From assembly GCA_002309035.1 (NCBI GenBank), contig DBWT01000047.1, positions 10,539 to 24,146 on the forward strand: a stretch of DNA of 13,608 bases, read 5' to 3'. The translations under genes were made by a program, and so were the position numbers. The notes under the pieces were generated by a model that was not told the DNA's origin, made no database searches, and saw nothing but the letters and a program-made list of their open reading frames with translations. This stretch comes from Caryophanales bacterium UBA1231. GTDB lineage: Bacteria; Bacillota_I; Bacilli_A; ML615J-28; CAG-313. Positions 1 through 7,934 of the stretch are shown here, piece by piece (positions within the stretch are counted from its first letter, which is position 1; the number at the start of each line of letters is the position of its first letter).

Positions 1-1553
1 CGTAAGCTTAAGAAGTCCATTTTTAATAGGCCAATAGCTTCTAAATCATAAGCATCATATTCTGTTTGATAAATGCCATCATTACATATGTCAAGCGGAG
101 TAAAATTAGTTAAATCATTACTTGCCATCACTATTCCCGCAGCATGCGTTGATAGTGCTCTTGGAAGTTCACAAATATGACTAATGATCTCAACCGCTTC
201 TTTGATATCAGAATAATCAATGGTTAGTTTGTTCAAACCTTCATTAGCCAAGAAAGATGTTATTTCTTCTTCTTTTAATTCATTTAAGACTTTTAACAAT
301 TCTCCTTCTTTGACTTTAGATAAGCCTAATAATTCAGATACATCTTTAATTGTACTTTTAAGACCGAATGTCGCAAAAGTCGAAATATGAGCAACTCTTA
401 ATTCTCCATATTTATCTTGGACATATTTAATTACCACATCGCGCTTATCATCAGGAAAGTCTATATCAATATCAGGCATTGAAACTCTTTCTTCATTTAA
501 GAATCTTTCAAATAACAATTGATATTTGATTGGATCAACATCAGTAATACCTAAAGCATAACTCACTAAAGAGCTGGCTGCTGAACCCCTACCTGGGCCA
601 ACTAAAATGTGATTCTTTTTAGCATATCTCACATAATCAAAAACGATTAAGAAATAATCTGCATAATTAAGTTTTTCAATTACTTTTAATTCTTGTTTTA
701 ATCTATCTACATATCTCGGTTCAACAACAGCAAATCTTTTTTGTAAACCTTTATATGCCAGTGATTCTAAATATGTCTTTGAATCAAATTCGCTACTAAA
801 GCGAGGAATGATATCTTGATTTTTGCTTAAAGTGACATGACAATTATTTATAATATAGTCAGTACTATTTAATATATGAGGATGACCATGATATATCATT
901 TTAAGTTCTTCTTCACTTAAAAAATGATAGTCAAAATTATCATTGATATTTTTTAAAGAACTATTTTTTTGTAATGCTTTTAAAACACGCAATGCCTTTT
1001 TATCTTTATCATCAAAATATCTAATCTCATTACATGCCACATATGCTAATTGATGAACATTTAATTCATCAATTTTCTTGATTTCTAGTATTTGTTCTTT
1101 AGAAATGCCAATGAATGTAATTGGGCATCTTTGTTTAAGTTCTAAAATAAAAGCTCCGTTTTTTAAAACATCAATCTTTACTAATTTAATGACAACAATC
1201 AAATCATCTAAATAATTAAATATATCACTAAATGAAAGGCAACTTCCATCAAAGGCCTTTCTTTGATTCTTTATTGTCTCAATATTCATGAGGTTTTTAT
1301 AACCATTATTATTTTTGGCATAAAGTAATAAGCTTAAATCACTAACATCGCTTAATAAAACTTCTAAACCAAACACTGTTTTAATGTTAGATTTTAAACA
1401 CTTTTGATATAGCTTATATGTGCCAAACATGTTTTGATCTGTCACAGCAACAGCTTTTATGTTTTCACTTACTAAATGATTAACAAGCTTATCAATTGAT
1501 ATTAAACTATTAAACATCGAATATTCACTATATATCAAAATATTATAAGCCAT
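1..1553 (-). CDS. dnaE: DNA polymerase III subunit alpha (DnaE), N-terminal half; runs off the left edge
   Basis: Replicative C-family DNA polymerase, cytoplasmic, acting at the replication fork. I translated 517 codons from the ATG at 1553; the 3' part lies outside the window, and full-length DnaE is usually about 1,000-1,150 residues. A PHP domain comes first (about 1-230), with the recognisable EYSMFNS and FGTYKLYQKC segments. The polymerase palm follows: VGPGRGSAASSLVSYALG (318-335), then PDIDIDF (360-366). Comparison with E. coli DnaE (Asp401, Asp403, Asp555) makes Asp361, Asp363 and Asp513 (in KMDFLSL at the window edge) the catalytic triad, so the polymerase should be active. The PHP metal ligands look lost: the HxH pair is Leu6/Tyr8, TDH is TDQ, and a later NDVHY-type motif reads NEIRY, so PHP proofreading is unlikely. 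The start is fixed by GAGGGG at 1560-1565. The gene has its own promoter just after the upstream surface-protein gene. Confidence 0.96.
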   Translation of the reverse strand, partial: MAYNILIYSEYSMFNSLISIDKLVNHLVSENIKAVAVTDQNMFGTYKLYQKCLKSNIKTVFGLEVLLSDVSDLSLLLYAKNNNGYKNLMNIETIKNQRKAFDGSCLSFSDIFNYLDDLIVVIKLVKIDVLKNGAFILELKQRCPITFIGISKEQILEIKKIDELNVHQLAYVACNEIRYFDDKDKKALRVLKALQKNSSLKNINDNFDYHFLSEEELKMIYHGHPHILNSTDYIINNCHVTLSKNQDIIPRFSSEFDSKTYLESLAYKGLQKRFAVVEPRYVDRLKQELKVIEKLNYADYFLIVFDYVRYAKKNHILVGPGRGSAASSLVSYALGITDVDPIKYQLLFERFLNEERVSMPDIDIDFPDDKRDVVIKYVQDKYGELRVAHISTFATFGLKSTIKDVSELLGLSKVKEGELLKVLNELKEEEITSFLANEGLNKLTIDYSDIKEAVEIISHICELPRALSTHAAGIVMASNDLTNFTPLDICNDGIYQTEYDAYDLEAIGLLKMDFLSL

Positions 1554-1573
1554 AACAATCCCCTCATGTAATA

Positions 1574-1602
1574 ATTTTACCATTATTTAGCAAATATTTC
1601 AA
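1574..1602 (-). promoter_or_regulatory. Promoter of dnaE (-35 TTGAAA, extended -10 TGGTAAAAT)
   Basis: On the minus strand TTGAAA (1597-1602) is followed by exactly 17 bp and then TAAAAT (1574-1579), with TGG directly before the -10. The expected transcription start is near 1567, about 14 nt before the dnaE ATG and at the edge of its Shine-Dalgarno site. The promoter sits in the 55-nt gap after the preceding gene. No terminator hairpin is visible in that gap, so dnaE could also receive read-through. Confidence 0.75.
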
Positions 1603-1608
1603 GTATTG

Positions 1609-3768
1609 TTATTGTTTCTTCTTCTTTTTGAATTTGACAATAAAAAAGAAAGCAATGATAAAAATAATAATTAAAGTAACTATCAAACTAACAATAATAT
1701 TTGTGTAATTATTATTAACTACATAATCATAGTTTAATGCTTCGTTTTGAATGTTGACTTTATCGATCGTTGTCATATTTTTGGTTTTAAAAGAAAGATT
1801 CACACTATTTGTTGAATCAAAAGTTAGACTAATAAAATCGCTACCTTTTTTAACAATACCTTTTAGTTCCATTAAAAAGACTTCTTTAATATTACCATCA
1901 CCTAAATCATATAACACATACATCTTTAAATCATTGGTGTTATTAGATACAGAAAAAGATTCATCTTTTAAATAATTAATAAAAGTTTCAACATTCGATA
2001 CAAATTTAAAACATAAAATTGCTTGATCTTTATCATCAATCTTTAGCTTAAGATTCAATTCATCTGTTTCATCTTCAACAACATCGATATTTGGTACATC
2101 TTTTTTTGTGTAAACATTGATAACTTGATTGAGTTTATAGTTCTTATCTTTGGTTTGAATTTCATTTAAAACATGTTTAAATAGACCATTTGCTGATTCA
2201 TTTTGGATTTTAATAATTAAAGTATCATCGATAACCTCGAATATTCTTTCTTTATTATCCATAATGACTTTTTCAATATCGGTGATACCATTTAGTTTAA
2301 GTGATATTTTAAATTCTTCATTTTTTAAAACATAATAATCGATGTTTTCAACTATTAAATCATCTCTTTGATAATTATCAACTACATAAAAATGATAATT
2401 GTAGCTATTATTTTGATTGTCTTTTAAGATAAATTGATGTTCACCTTGCGTTTTTAAAGTATAACCTGATGTAATATTTTTACCATCGAGTAATCCTTGT
2501 CCTAAAAAATTAAGTGTTTTGTTAGTTGGATAAATATGTTCATTCATAATATTGACATATGGTTCAATTTCAACCTTTGTTGAAACTTTAATATCTGGTA
2601 TTTTATTGATTTTCACAACTAATTCTAAGTCGATTAAACCTGCTATGTTCTTCTCAAAACGCGTGTTAGACAATACTTCAACTTTCGTGAAATACGAACA
2701 AACGTCGATAACATCATTGTGGTTTAAATCATTGTTGAAATCATAATTACCATAATCAAAACCAATCTTAAAATTATCTATTTTATTAATATGATACTCA
2801 CTAATCTCAAAAACTTCAATATGATTATTGATTTCTGAATATACCTTTAATTCATCATCAACAATCTTAACATTTAGAGGATTTTTGATATTTAAATCAT
2901 AAACATTGTCACTACCTGTGATTTTCAAAAACTGATCAAAAGAAAAACCAATAAAATGATTGTTGTAATCAATTAAGATTTTTGATTGTTCTTCGCATTT
3001 CTTAACTAAACTTAAATTTTCTAAATTTAAATCACAATTAAAATAATAAGAATGTTGTTCATCATTAACCACAAAGTAAATTAAATCATCGATAATATTT
3101 AAATATTTAGGTACTTCTTTTTCTTTATTTAAATTAACATACAAGATATTTAAAATATTAAATCTTTTATCGAACTTAATGAGACAAGTTTTTTGATCAT
3201 TATAATTTCCGATATTTTTAAAAAGTGACTCTTTATCATGGTGTTTTCTTTCAATTAAAGCAAAATAATAATTGTTATGCTTTAATAATTTTGTGATTTT
3301 CGTATTAACTGGATCATTTAAATGGTAATTTCTAACTACATTTAAATTATAATCTAACTCAACGATTGTCAAAGAAGCAGAAAGCGAACCTGATGCATAT
3401 AAATATTCATCACTCAATAAGTCGATGATTTCCATACCATCGATTTTGATGCTTTTTACGATTTCATTTTTATTGATTTTTAATAATTCATCATTAAGTG
3501 CTAAATATAAAACATCATTTTTAAATGTATGAGCTTTATATTTTCCTTCAAGTTTTAATGATAATTCTTGATAATAAATAGTTACAAAGTTTTCATATAT
3601 TAAAACTCTGTAGTTATTTTCTTGATCAAAACCAATAATATCATTTTCTACTTGAATATCGGTTTTCTGATCAATAATAACTTCAGCTTTGATGTTACTC
3701 TTAAAACTAAAAATAAAAAATAAGAAAAAGAATAATACTATTGATGCTTTAATTAAATGTTTTTTCAT
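1609..3768 (-). CDS. Secreted, C-terminally membrane-anchored protein with beta-rich and Ig-like regions (second of a coupled pair)
   Basis: I do not recognise a named family. The 719-residue protein has a classical signal peptide (MKKHLIK, a Phe/Leu/Ile-rich core, likely cleavage after NIKA at residue 28) and one C-terminal membrane helix (about 691-712) followed by FKKKKKQ. The bulk should therefore lie outside the cell, anchored in the membrane. There is no LPXTG motif, so it is not sortase-attached. Residues about 45-335 are short alternating hydrophobic strands with repeated motifs like NDVLYLALND and DDLIYFVVND, suggestive of a beta-propeller. Residues about 337-465 resemble 442-564 of the upstream protein and look like two Ig-like modules. 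Residues about 470-680 are a further beta-rich extension absent from the partner. Start ATG and upstream stop overlap as TAATG, implying translational coupling. A role in adhesion, envelope upkeep or sensing is only a guess. Confidence 0.85.
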   Translation of the reverse strand: MKKHLIKASIVLFFFLFFIFSFKSNIKAEVIIDQKTDIQVENDIIGFDQENNYRVLIYENFVTIYYQELSLKLEGKYKAHTFKNDVLYLALNDELLKINKNEIVKSIKIDGMEIIDLLSDEYLYASGSLSASLTIVELDYNLNVVRNYHLNDPVNTKITKLLKHNNYYFALIERKHHDKESLFKNIGNYNDQKTCLIKFDKRFNILNILYVNLNKEKEVPKYLNIIDDLIYFVVNDEQHSYYFNCDLNLENLSLVKKCEEQSKILIDYNNHFIGFSFDQFLKITGSDNVYDLNIKNPLNVKIVDDELKVYSEINNHIEVFEISEYHINKIDNFKIGFDYGNYDFNNDLNHNDVIDVCSYFTKVEVLSNTRFEKNIAGLIDLELVVKINKIPDIKVSTKVEIEPYVNIMNEHIYPTNKTLNFLGQGLLDGKNITSGYTLKTQGEHQFILKDNQNNSYNYHFYVVDNYQRDDLIVENIDYYVLKNEEFKISLKLNGITDIEKVIMDNKERIFEVIDDTLIIKIQNESANGLFKHVLNEIQTKDKNYKLNQVINVYTKKDVPNIDVVEDETDELNLKLKIDDKDQAILCFKFVSNVETFINYLKDESFSVSNNTNDLKMYVLYDLGDGNIKEVFLMELKGIVKKGSDFISLTFDSTNSVNLSFKTKNMTTIDKVNIQNEALNYDYVVNNNYTNIIVSLIVTLIIIFIIAFFFIVKFKKKKKQ

Positions 3769-5660
3769 TATTTAACACCTCTTCTTGTTAAAATAAAACC
3801 AATAATGACAGTTACTAATGGAATGATGTACATAAAATAATATGTTTTTTGTTGCTTTTCATTGTTTATTCTTTTAGATAATGAAATAGAGACATCTTTG
3901 GAATTCTCATTAGATTGATCGGTTTCAAGAGTAATTACTTCATCATTATGCTTATATGGAGTTGATAAATTATCTACTTGAATTTGATAAGTTTCTACTT
4001 GATTATTTAAACCAGTGATTTCTATTTTATAACTACCTGTATCTAAGATTTCGTATGGTGCATTCACTAATTCATTATTGATTCTTAATTCTTTGAAATT
4101 GCCATCAATAATAATACCTTTATCAAATATCCCATTATTGTAGATTCCTGCATGTGGTAACACATTAACCTCAACTGTTTCTAGATAGGTAAATTGATCT
4201 TGAAAGAGATAGTTTATTTGATAAGTGCCAAAAAGATTAAGATTGATCTCACCATCGATATTATTAATAAATGGTTTGTTAATACCATTTAAGTATACTT
4301 CCATCTTTTTTAAATCATCAGGCTTGTTATAATTTAAATCATAAATGTTATTTATTCGATTTTTAACAAACAACGTATTTATTTGGTAAGTGAAAATTTC
4401 CTCGTTTCCAATCAAGTAGACATAGTCTCTATCGCTTGTTAATAGCTTTTTATCAACATTAGAATAATAAGTAATGATTGCTTCATTATTTAAGTATTCT
4501 TTATACAAAAAGCCATTAGGAGTCTTTTTAGGTTTATACATTACTATTAAATTATCGCCGTTGATTTCATAATTATTTAGTTCATAACCTTTGTTGTATT
4601 CTTTAAAATAATCACTTAGTTCAAGATTTAATGATACTTTTTTGATTTCATCAACATAATCTAAAACATCATAATCATAGCTTGAATATGAAAGATAAAA
4701 TTCATTGTTCCATAATCTTAGCTTTGGATTAGCATATCCATACTTAGCATAGACGATATATTCTCTTTCTTTGTTACCAAATATATCGGTTTTAATAATT
4801 CTAAAATTCTTTTCATCTTCGATTTGGATGAAGTATAAATATCCTTCATGGTAAATGATGTCACTAAAGTAGTCAGTATTCGTTAGACCTAAAGTAAACG
4901 CATGTACTACTTCTTTTGTTGATTTATCAATAACTACACACGCACTATCTCTTCCTTGTCTAGGGGTACTAAAAAGACCATCACTACTTTCTGTGTAACC
5001 TGCTAAAAAATAGTAAATATCATTTTCACTCACACATAAAGCTTGATCAACACCATCTGATTCGACACTAATTAATGCTTTATTATTATCATCCATTGAA
5101 AATAAAAACATATCAGGATCATCATTTTTAACATTATTTTCATACCCACAACCTAAATAGTGATTATTGATAAACTGATAATGAATAATTTCACCACGAA
5201 ATGCTCTAACGACAAGCTTGGTTTCATAATCATTGACATAAATCATATAGTTTTCACCATAAAAATAAGGATACTTGAAATGATATAAATACGTGTGTTC
5301 TCTATTAGCGTTTTGAGCTTCCACAAAATGGTATTCATAATTATCATCCATTTGCTTCACTTCATCAGCATAAGCATAGCTATCATCATCGATGACAATT
5401 ACTTTCTTTTCCACAATTTCATTAGTTTGAATGTTTTTATATGTCACGAAATAAGTTCCAACTTGTGCTGTATTAACATTATTGCTGATGACAATAAAGT
5501 CATCATTTTTTAAAACGTCATTAACATTACTATTAAGACGAACAATTAACAATTGTGATACATCATTTTGCATCTTAGCATTTATTATGTTTGTTGGTTT
5601 TACAAAACACGTTATCACAAATGTTAAAATAATAAATAAAATAATTTTTAATTTTTTCAT
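3768..5660 (-). CDS. Secreted, C-terminally membrane-anchored protein with propeller-like and Ig-like regions (first of a coupled pair)
   Basis: I do not recognise a named family. The 630-residue protein starts with a signal peptide (MKKLK, hydrophobic core, likely cleavage after IINA at residue 28). Residues about 38-92 look like a small Ig-like module ending GTYFVTYKN...VEKKVIVID, the pattern seen in bacterial Ig-like domains such as DUF5011. Residues about 105-440 are Tyr/Asp-rich beta strands with repeated motifs (NDIYYFLAG, EGYLYFIQI, NEFYLSYSS, DYVYLIGNE) spaced like propeller blades. Two more Ig-like modules follow (about 452-500, ending TYLETVEVNV, and about 505-563, with TGSYKIEITG), then a polar linker, a membrane helix (about 607-625) and the short basic tail TRRGVK. 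There is no LPXTG and no convincing lipobox. The start is supported by AGAGGTGA at 5665-5672. It overlaps the next gene by one base. Function is unknown. Confidence 0.85.
   Translation of the reverse strand: MKKLKIILFIILTFVITCFVKPTNIINAKMQNDVSQLLIVRLNSNVNDVLKNDDFIVISNNVNTAQVGTYFVTYKNIQTNEIVEKKVIVIDDDSYAYADEVKQMDDNYEYHFVEAQNANREHTYLYHFKYPYFYGENYMIYVNDYETKLVVRAFRGEIIHYQFINNHYLGCGYENNVKNDDPDMFLFSMDDNNKALISVESDGVDQALCVSENDIYYFLAGYTESSDGLFSTPRQGRDSACVVIDKSTKEVVHAFTLGLTNTDYFSDIIYHEGYLYFIQIEDEKNFRIIKTDIFGNKEREYIVYAKYGYANPKLRLWNNEFYLSYSSYDYDVLDYVDEIKKVSLNLELSDYFKEYNKGYELNNYEINGDNLIVMYKPKKTPNGFLYKEYLNNEAIITYYSNVDKKLLTSDRDYVYLIGNEEIFTYQINTLFVKNRINNIYDLNYNKPDDLKKMEVYLNGINKPFINNIDGEINLNLFGTYQINYLFQDQFTYLETVEVNVLPHAGIYNNGIFDKGIIIDGNFKELRINNELVNAPYEILDTGSYKIEITGLNNQVETYQIQVDNLSTPYKHNDEVITLETDQSNENSKDVSISLSKRINNEKQQKTYYFMYIIPLVTVIIGFILTRRGVK
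3776..3782 (-). promoter_or_regulatory. Ribosome binding site inside the end of the upstream surface-protein gene
   Basis: AGAGGTG is written by the codons for the last residues (RRGVK) of the upstream protein and lies 7 nt before the ATG at 3768. The upstream stop and this start share one base (TAATG). Ribosomes finishing the first gene would terminate on top of the second gene's start, the usual arrangement for translational coupling and matched output. Confidence 0.8.
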
Positions 5661-5681
5661 AAATTCACCTCTTCAATCGAT

Positions 5682-5687
5682 ATAATA
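5682..5687 (-). promoter_or_regulatory. Weak -10-like box upstream of the surface-protein pair
   Basis: TATTAT on the minus strand lies about 22 nt before the ATG at 5660. No TTGACA-like box stands 15-19 bp upstream (the position holds CAAGTA) and there is no TG extension, unlike the other promoters here. The region above it, about 5688-5720, carries a TTCGAA palindrome (5711-5716) and two TTTTCG copies. A promoter is expected because the ackA terminator lies just upstream, but the exact element is uncertain and may need an activator or another sigma factor. Confidence 0.35.
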
Positions 5688-5720
5688 CTTTAAACGAAAA
5701 TTTTTACTTGTTCGAAAATA

Positions 5721-5754
5721 AAAAAAATACCCTTGTAAATTACAAGAGTATTTT
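5721..5754 (-). terminator. Intrinsic terminator after ackA
   Basis: The arms CTTGTAA (5732-5738) and TTACAAG (5740-5746) extend past one C/A mismatch into AATAC/GTATT, giving a hairpin across about 5724-5754. Read on the minus strand the hairpin is followed at once by a run of T (complement of the A run at 5721-5727). It lies 15 nt after the ackA stop and closes the proS-ackA operon. Confidence 0.88.
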
Positions 5755-5768
5755 GTTATTTATAAAAA

Positions 5769-7001
5769 TTATCTATTAAGAAGTTTCTTATATTTCATAA
5801 CTTCGCGAGCAATCATTAATTCTTCATTAGTTGGAATAACTAATACTTTAATTTTTGATTCAGGCTTAGTAATGATAGCTTCAGTACCAAAACATGCGAT
5901 GTTTGCTTCTTCATCGATGATGACACCATATGCTTCTCTTAATCTTTCACATACTGCATATCTTGTGTGATATGATTTTTCACCAATACCAGCTGTGAAA
6001 ATAATCGCATCAGCGCCACCTAGGTATCCATAATATTGAGAAATAGTATCGGCAATACGTTTTTCTTGCATACGAAGAATTAAGTCAGCATTATAATCGC
6101 CATTTTCCTGCATTGAACGAACATCACGTGCATCTGAATGACCAGTAAATCCTAAGTAACCAGATTTCTTGTTTAAGATTTCAATTAATTCATGTGGATT
6201 TTTACCTTCTTTTTGATAAACCATATCAAGAATTGAAGGGTCAACTGAACCAGATCTTGTACCCATTACAACACCATCAAGTGGTGTGAAGCCCATTGAA
6301 GTATCAATACATTCACCATATTTAACAGCAGCTAAGCTTGCACCATTACCGATATGTGCAGTAATTAACTTTAATTCTTTAACATCTTTTCCTAAAACAC
6401 GAGCTGCTTCTAATGATACATATTGATGACTAGTTCCGTGTGCTCCATATTTTCTAATCTTATAGTCATCATACCAATGTAGTGGTACGGCATAGCGATA
6501 TGCTTCATCTTTCATTGTTTGATGGAAAGATGTATCAAAAACAATTGCTTGTAAAACATTAGGTAATGCTGAATAGAATCCCTTAATACCTTTAATGTGT
6601 GCATCATTATGCACAGGTGCAAAATCGATTGTTCCTTCAAGTTTATGTAAAACTTCATCATCTAAAACAGCAGTCTTAACAAATTCTGGACCTCCGTTCA
6701 CATAACGATGACCAACACCTTTGATTTCATGTAAATCTTTGATGATACCTTTTTCAATCAATAATTCTTTCAAAACATCAACAGCATCAGCATGAGATTT
6801 AATTGATAGGTCTTTCTTTTCCTTTACTAATTCACCATTAAGCTTATACTTATATGTAACTGAAGGTTCTTCAATACCTATTCTTTCAAAACCACCTTCA
6901 AATAAGACGACAGGTTGTTCTTTTGCTTCATCTAAAGGCATATTAATTAATTGAAATTTAAGTGATGAGCTACCTGCATTAACAACTAAGATTTTTTCCA
7001 T
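5769..7001 (-). CDS. ackA: Acetate kinase
   Basis: Cytoplasmic enzyme converting acetyl phosphate and ADP to acetate and ATP, the energy-yielding end of acetate fermentation (normally after phosphotransacetylase, which is not in this window). Length 410 matches the family (about 400). Visible landmarks: VNAGSSSLKFQL near the N-terminus (Asn8), GHRYVNGG (97-104), FDTSFHQTM (155-163), KYGAHGTSH (184-192, His188 matching the transition-state His), HIGNGASLAAV, MGTRSGSVDP (246-255, Arg249) and TNEEL (391-395, the Mg-binding Glu). Two positions differ from the commonest form: GHRVVHGG has Asn in place of the second His, and GFHGTSH has Ala in place of Phe. Streptococcal forms also vary at the first of these, so activity is still expected. 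It starts 3 nt after the ytxK-like stop, with its ribosome site (GGAG) inside that gene, so it is cotranscribed. Next to ytxK also in Bacillus. Confidence 0.98.
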   Translation of the reverse strand: MEKILVVNAGSSSLKFQLINMPLDEAKEQPVVLFEGGFERIGIEEPSVTYKYKLNGELVKEKKDLSIKSHADAVDVLKELLIEKGIIKDLHEIKGVGHRYVNGGPEFVKTAVLDDEVLHKLEGTIDFAPVHNDAHIKGIKGFYSALPNVLQAIVFDTSFHQTMKDEAYRYAVPLHWYDDYKIRKYGAHGTSHQYVSLEAARVLGKDVKELKLITAHIGNGASLAAVKYGECIDTSMGFTPLDGVVMGTRSGSVDPSILDMVYQKEGKNPHELIEILNKKSGYLGFTGHSDARDVRSMQENGDYNADLILRMQEKRIADTISQYYGYLGGADAIIFTAGIGEKSYHTRYAVCERLREAYGVIIDEEANIACFGTEAIITKPESKIKVLVIPTNEELMIAREVMKYKKLLNR

Positions 7002-7004
7002 ATT

Positions 7005-7934
7005 TTATTTCTCCATATTCTTCTTAATATCTAATAATATTTGCTTAAATTTTTCTTTTTCTTGAATACTAGGTAAATTATAAACACTAGTACCAATTGT
7101 TTTTTGTGAAGTAATTTTTTCAACAATTAGTATCATTTTACTCTTTGTTCTAAAAAAAGTCTTTGGTAGTGAAATAATACCTTTAAAATACGCATATTTT
7201 TTAAAGAATTCTTTAAATAATAAGCTACCTTCTAAATTGAAGAAATCAGTACTTACAACATAATATGCTAAAGCACTATCTGTTCCACTCTTAAGGTGCT
7301 TTTCAATCGCAAGATATACGAAATCTCTCACACCTTGATCATATAGTTCAGAATGATAATATTCATTTTCATATTGGTAATTATCTAAATCAGCAACAAT
7401 GGCATCAACATTAGGGTAATTGAAAGATAAAATATCTTCCATATGAACTTCCATTTTTGTACCTAATAAATTAGCATAGGCTTCATTATATTTACAAAGT
7501 AAAGCATTTTGTTCAATTCCGATAATATAAGGGTCTGAATTCAAAGAGTTAATCAAATTATTAGTTAAATTACCCATGCCAAGACCCAACTCTAAGATTT
7601 TTAAATCTGGTTTTTCCTTTATGATGTATGCTAATATGACACCGATAACATCAGGTGTTATAGCATCAAGCGATAGGTTTAAATCTTTTAGAGCCTTTAT
7701 TTCATCTAGTAATAAAGCTCTTTTAAGTTCAATACTATCAACATCAACTTCCTCGATTTTTTTAATAAATGGTTTATAACATTTATCAATATTTTCGATT
7801 GTACCATTTAAGAGATTTAAAGCATAAGTTAGAGCTTCAAGATAAGTAATTTTAATCTCTTCTTCTTTATTGACTTCATAAACTTTTAAAGCAAGTTCAT
7901 CATATAAATCGGCAAGTAAAGATATTTTATCCAT
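7005..7934 (-). CDS. ytxK: YtxK-like class I SAM-dependent methyltransferase family protein
   Basis: A 309-residue protein related to N6-adenine methyltransferase folds such as HsdM, and the counterpart of Bacillus YtxK, which also sits directly before ackA. After a helical N-terminal part (about 1-100), the SAM-binding motif I is clear: ILELGLGMGNL (113-123), with the acidic end of strand 2 in GIEQN (139-143). A segment IISLPKTFF (253-261) matches the (I/V)xLPxxxF element of this family. The catalytic motif IV, normally (N/D/S)PP(Y/F/W), is not present: the expected place reads ADLDNYQYENEY (181-192). It may bind SAM without methylating DNA, act on another substrate, or be regulatory. No restriction or specificity subunit lies nearby, which argues against a restriction-modification role. 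Its ATG overlaps the flavoprotein stop by one base (TAATG), with AGGAG at 7942-7946. Confidence 0.85.
   Translation of the reverse strand: MDKISLLADLYDELALKVYEVNKEEEIKITYLEALTYALNLLNGTIENIDKCYKPFIKKIEEVDVDSIELKRALLLDEIKALKDLNLSLDAITPDVIGVILAYIIKEKPDLKILELGLGMGNLTNNLINSLNSDPYIIGIEQNALLCKYNEAYANLLGTKMEVHMEDILSFNYPNVDAIVADLDNYQYENEYYHSELYDQGVRDFVYLAIEKHLKSGTDSALAYYVVSTDFFNLEGSLLFKEFFKKYAYFKGIISLPKTFFRTKSKMILIVEKITSQKTIGTSVYNLPSIQEKEKFKQILLDIKKNMEK

Noticed and set aside
5610..5613. Lipobox at Cys18 of the first surface protein
   Set aside because: Thr directly before the Cys and the very early position do not fit a lipobox, and a normal cleavage site after IINA follows.
1751..5685. Plus-strand open frames of 64-74 codons opposite the surface-protein genes
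   Set aside because: They are AT-rich antisense shadows without ribosome sites, promoters or recognisable protein features.
5681..5720. ECF-type sigma factor promoter (GAAC ... CGTT) upstream of the surface pair
   Set aside because: The gap between the two boxes is about 13 bp, not the roughly 16 bp normal for such promoters, so the match is not convincing.
7005..7934. Restriction-modification or phage-defence methyltransferase
   Set aside because: No nuclease or specificity gene is nearby, motif IV is missing, and the position before ackA identifies the housekeeping YtxK family.
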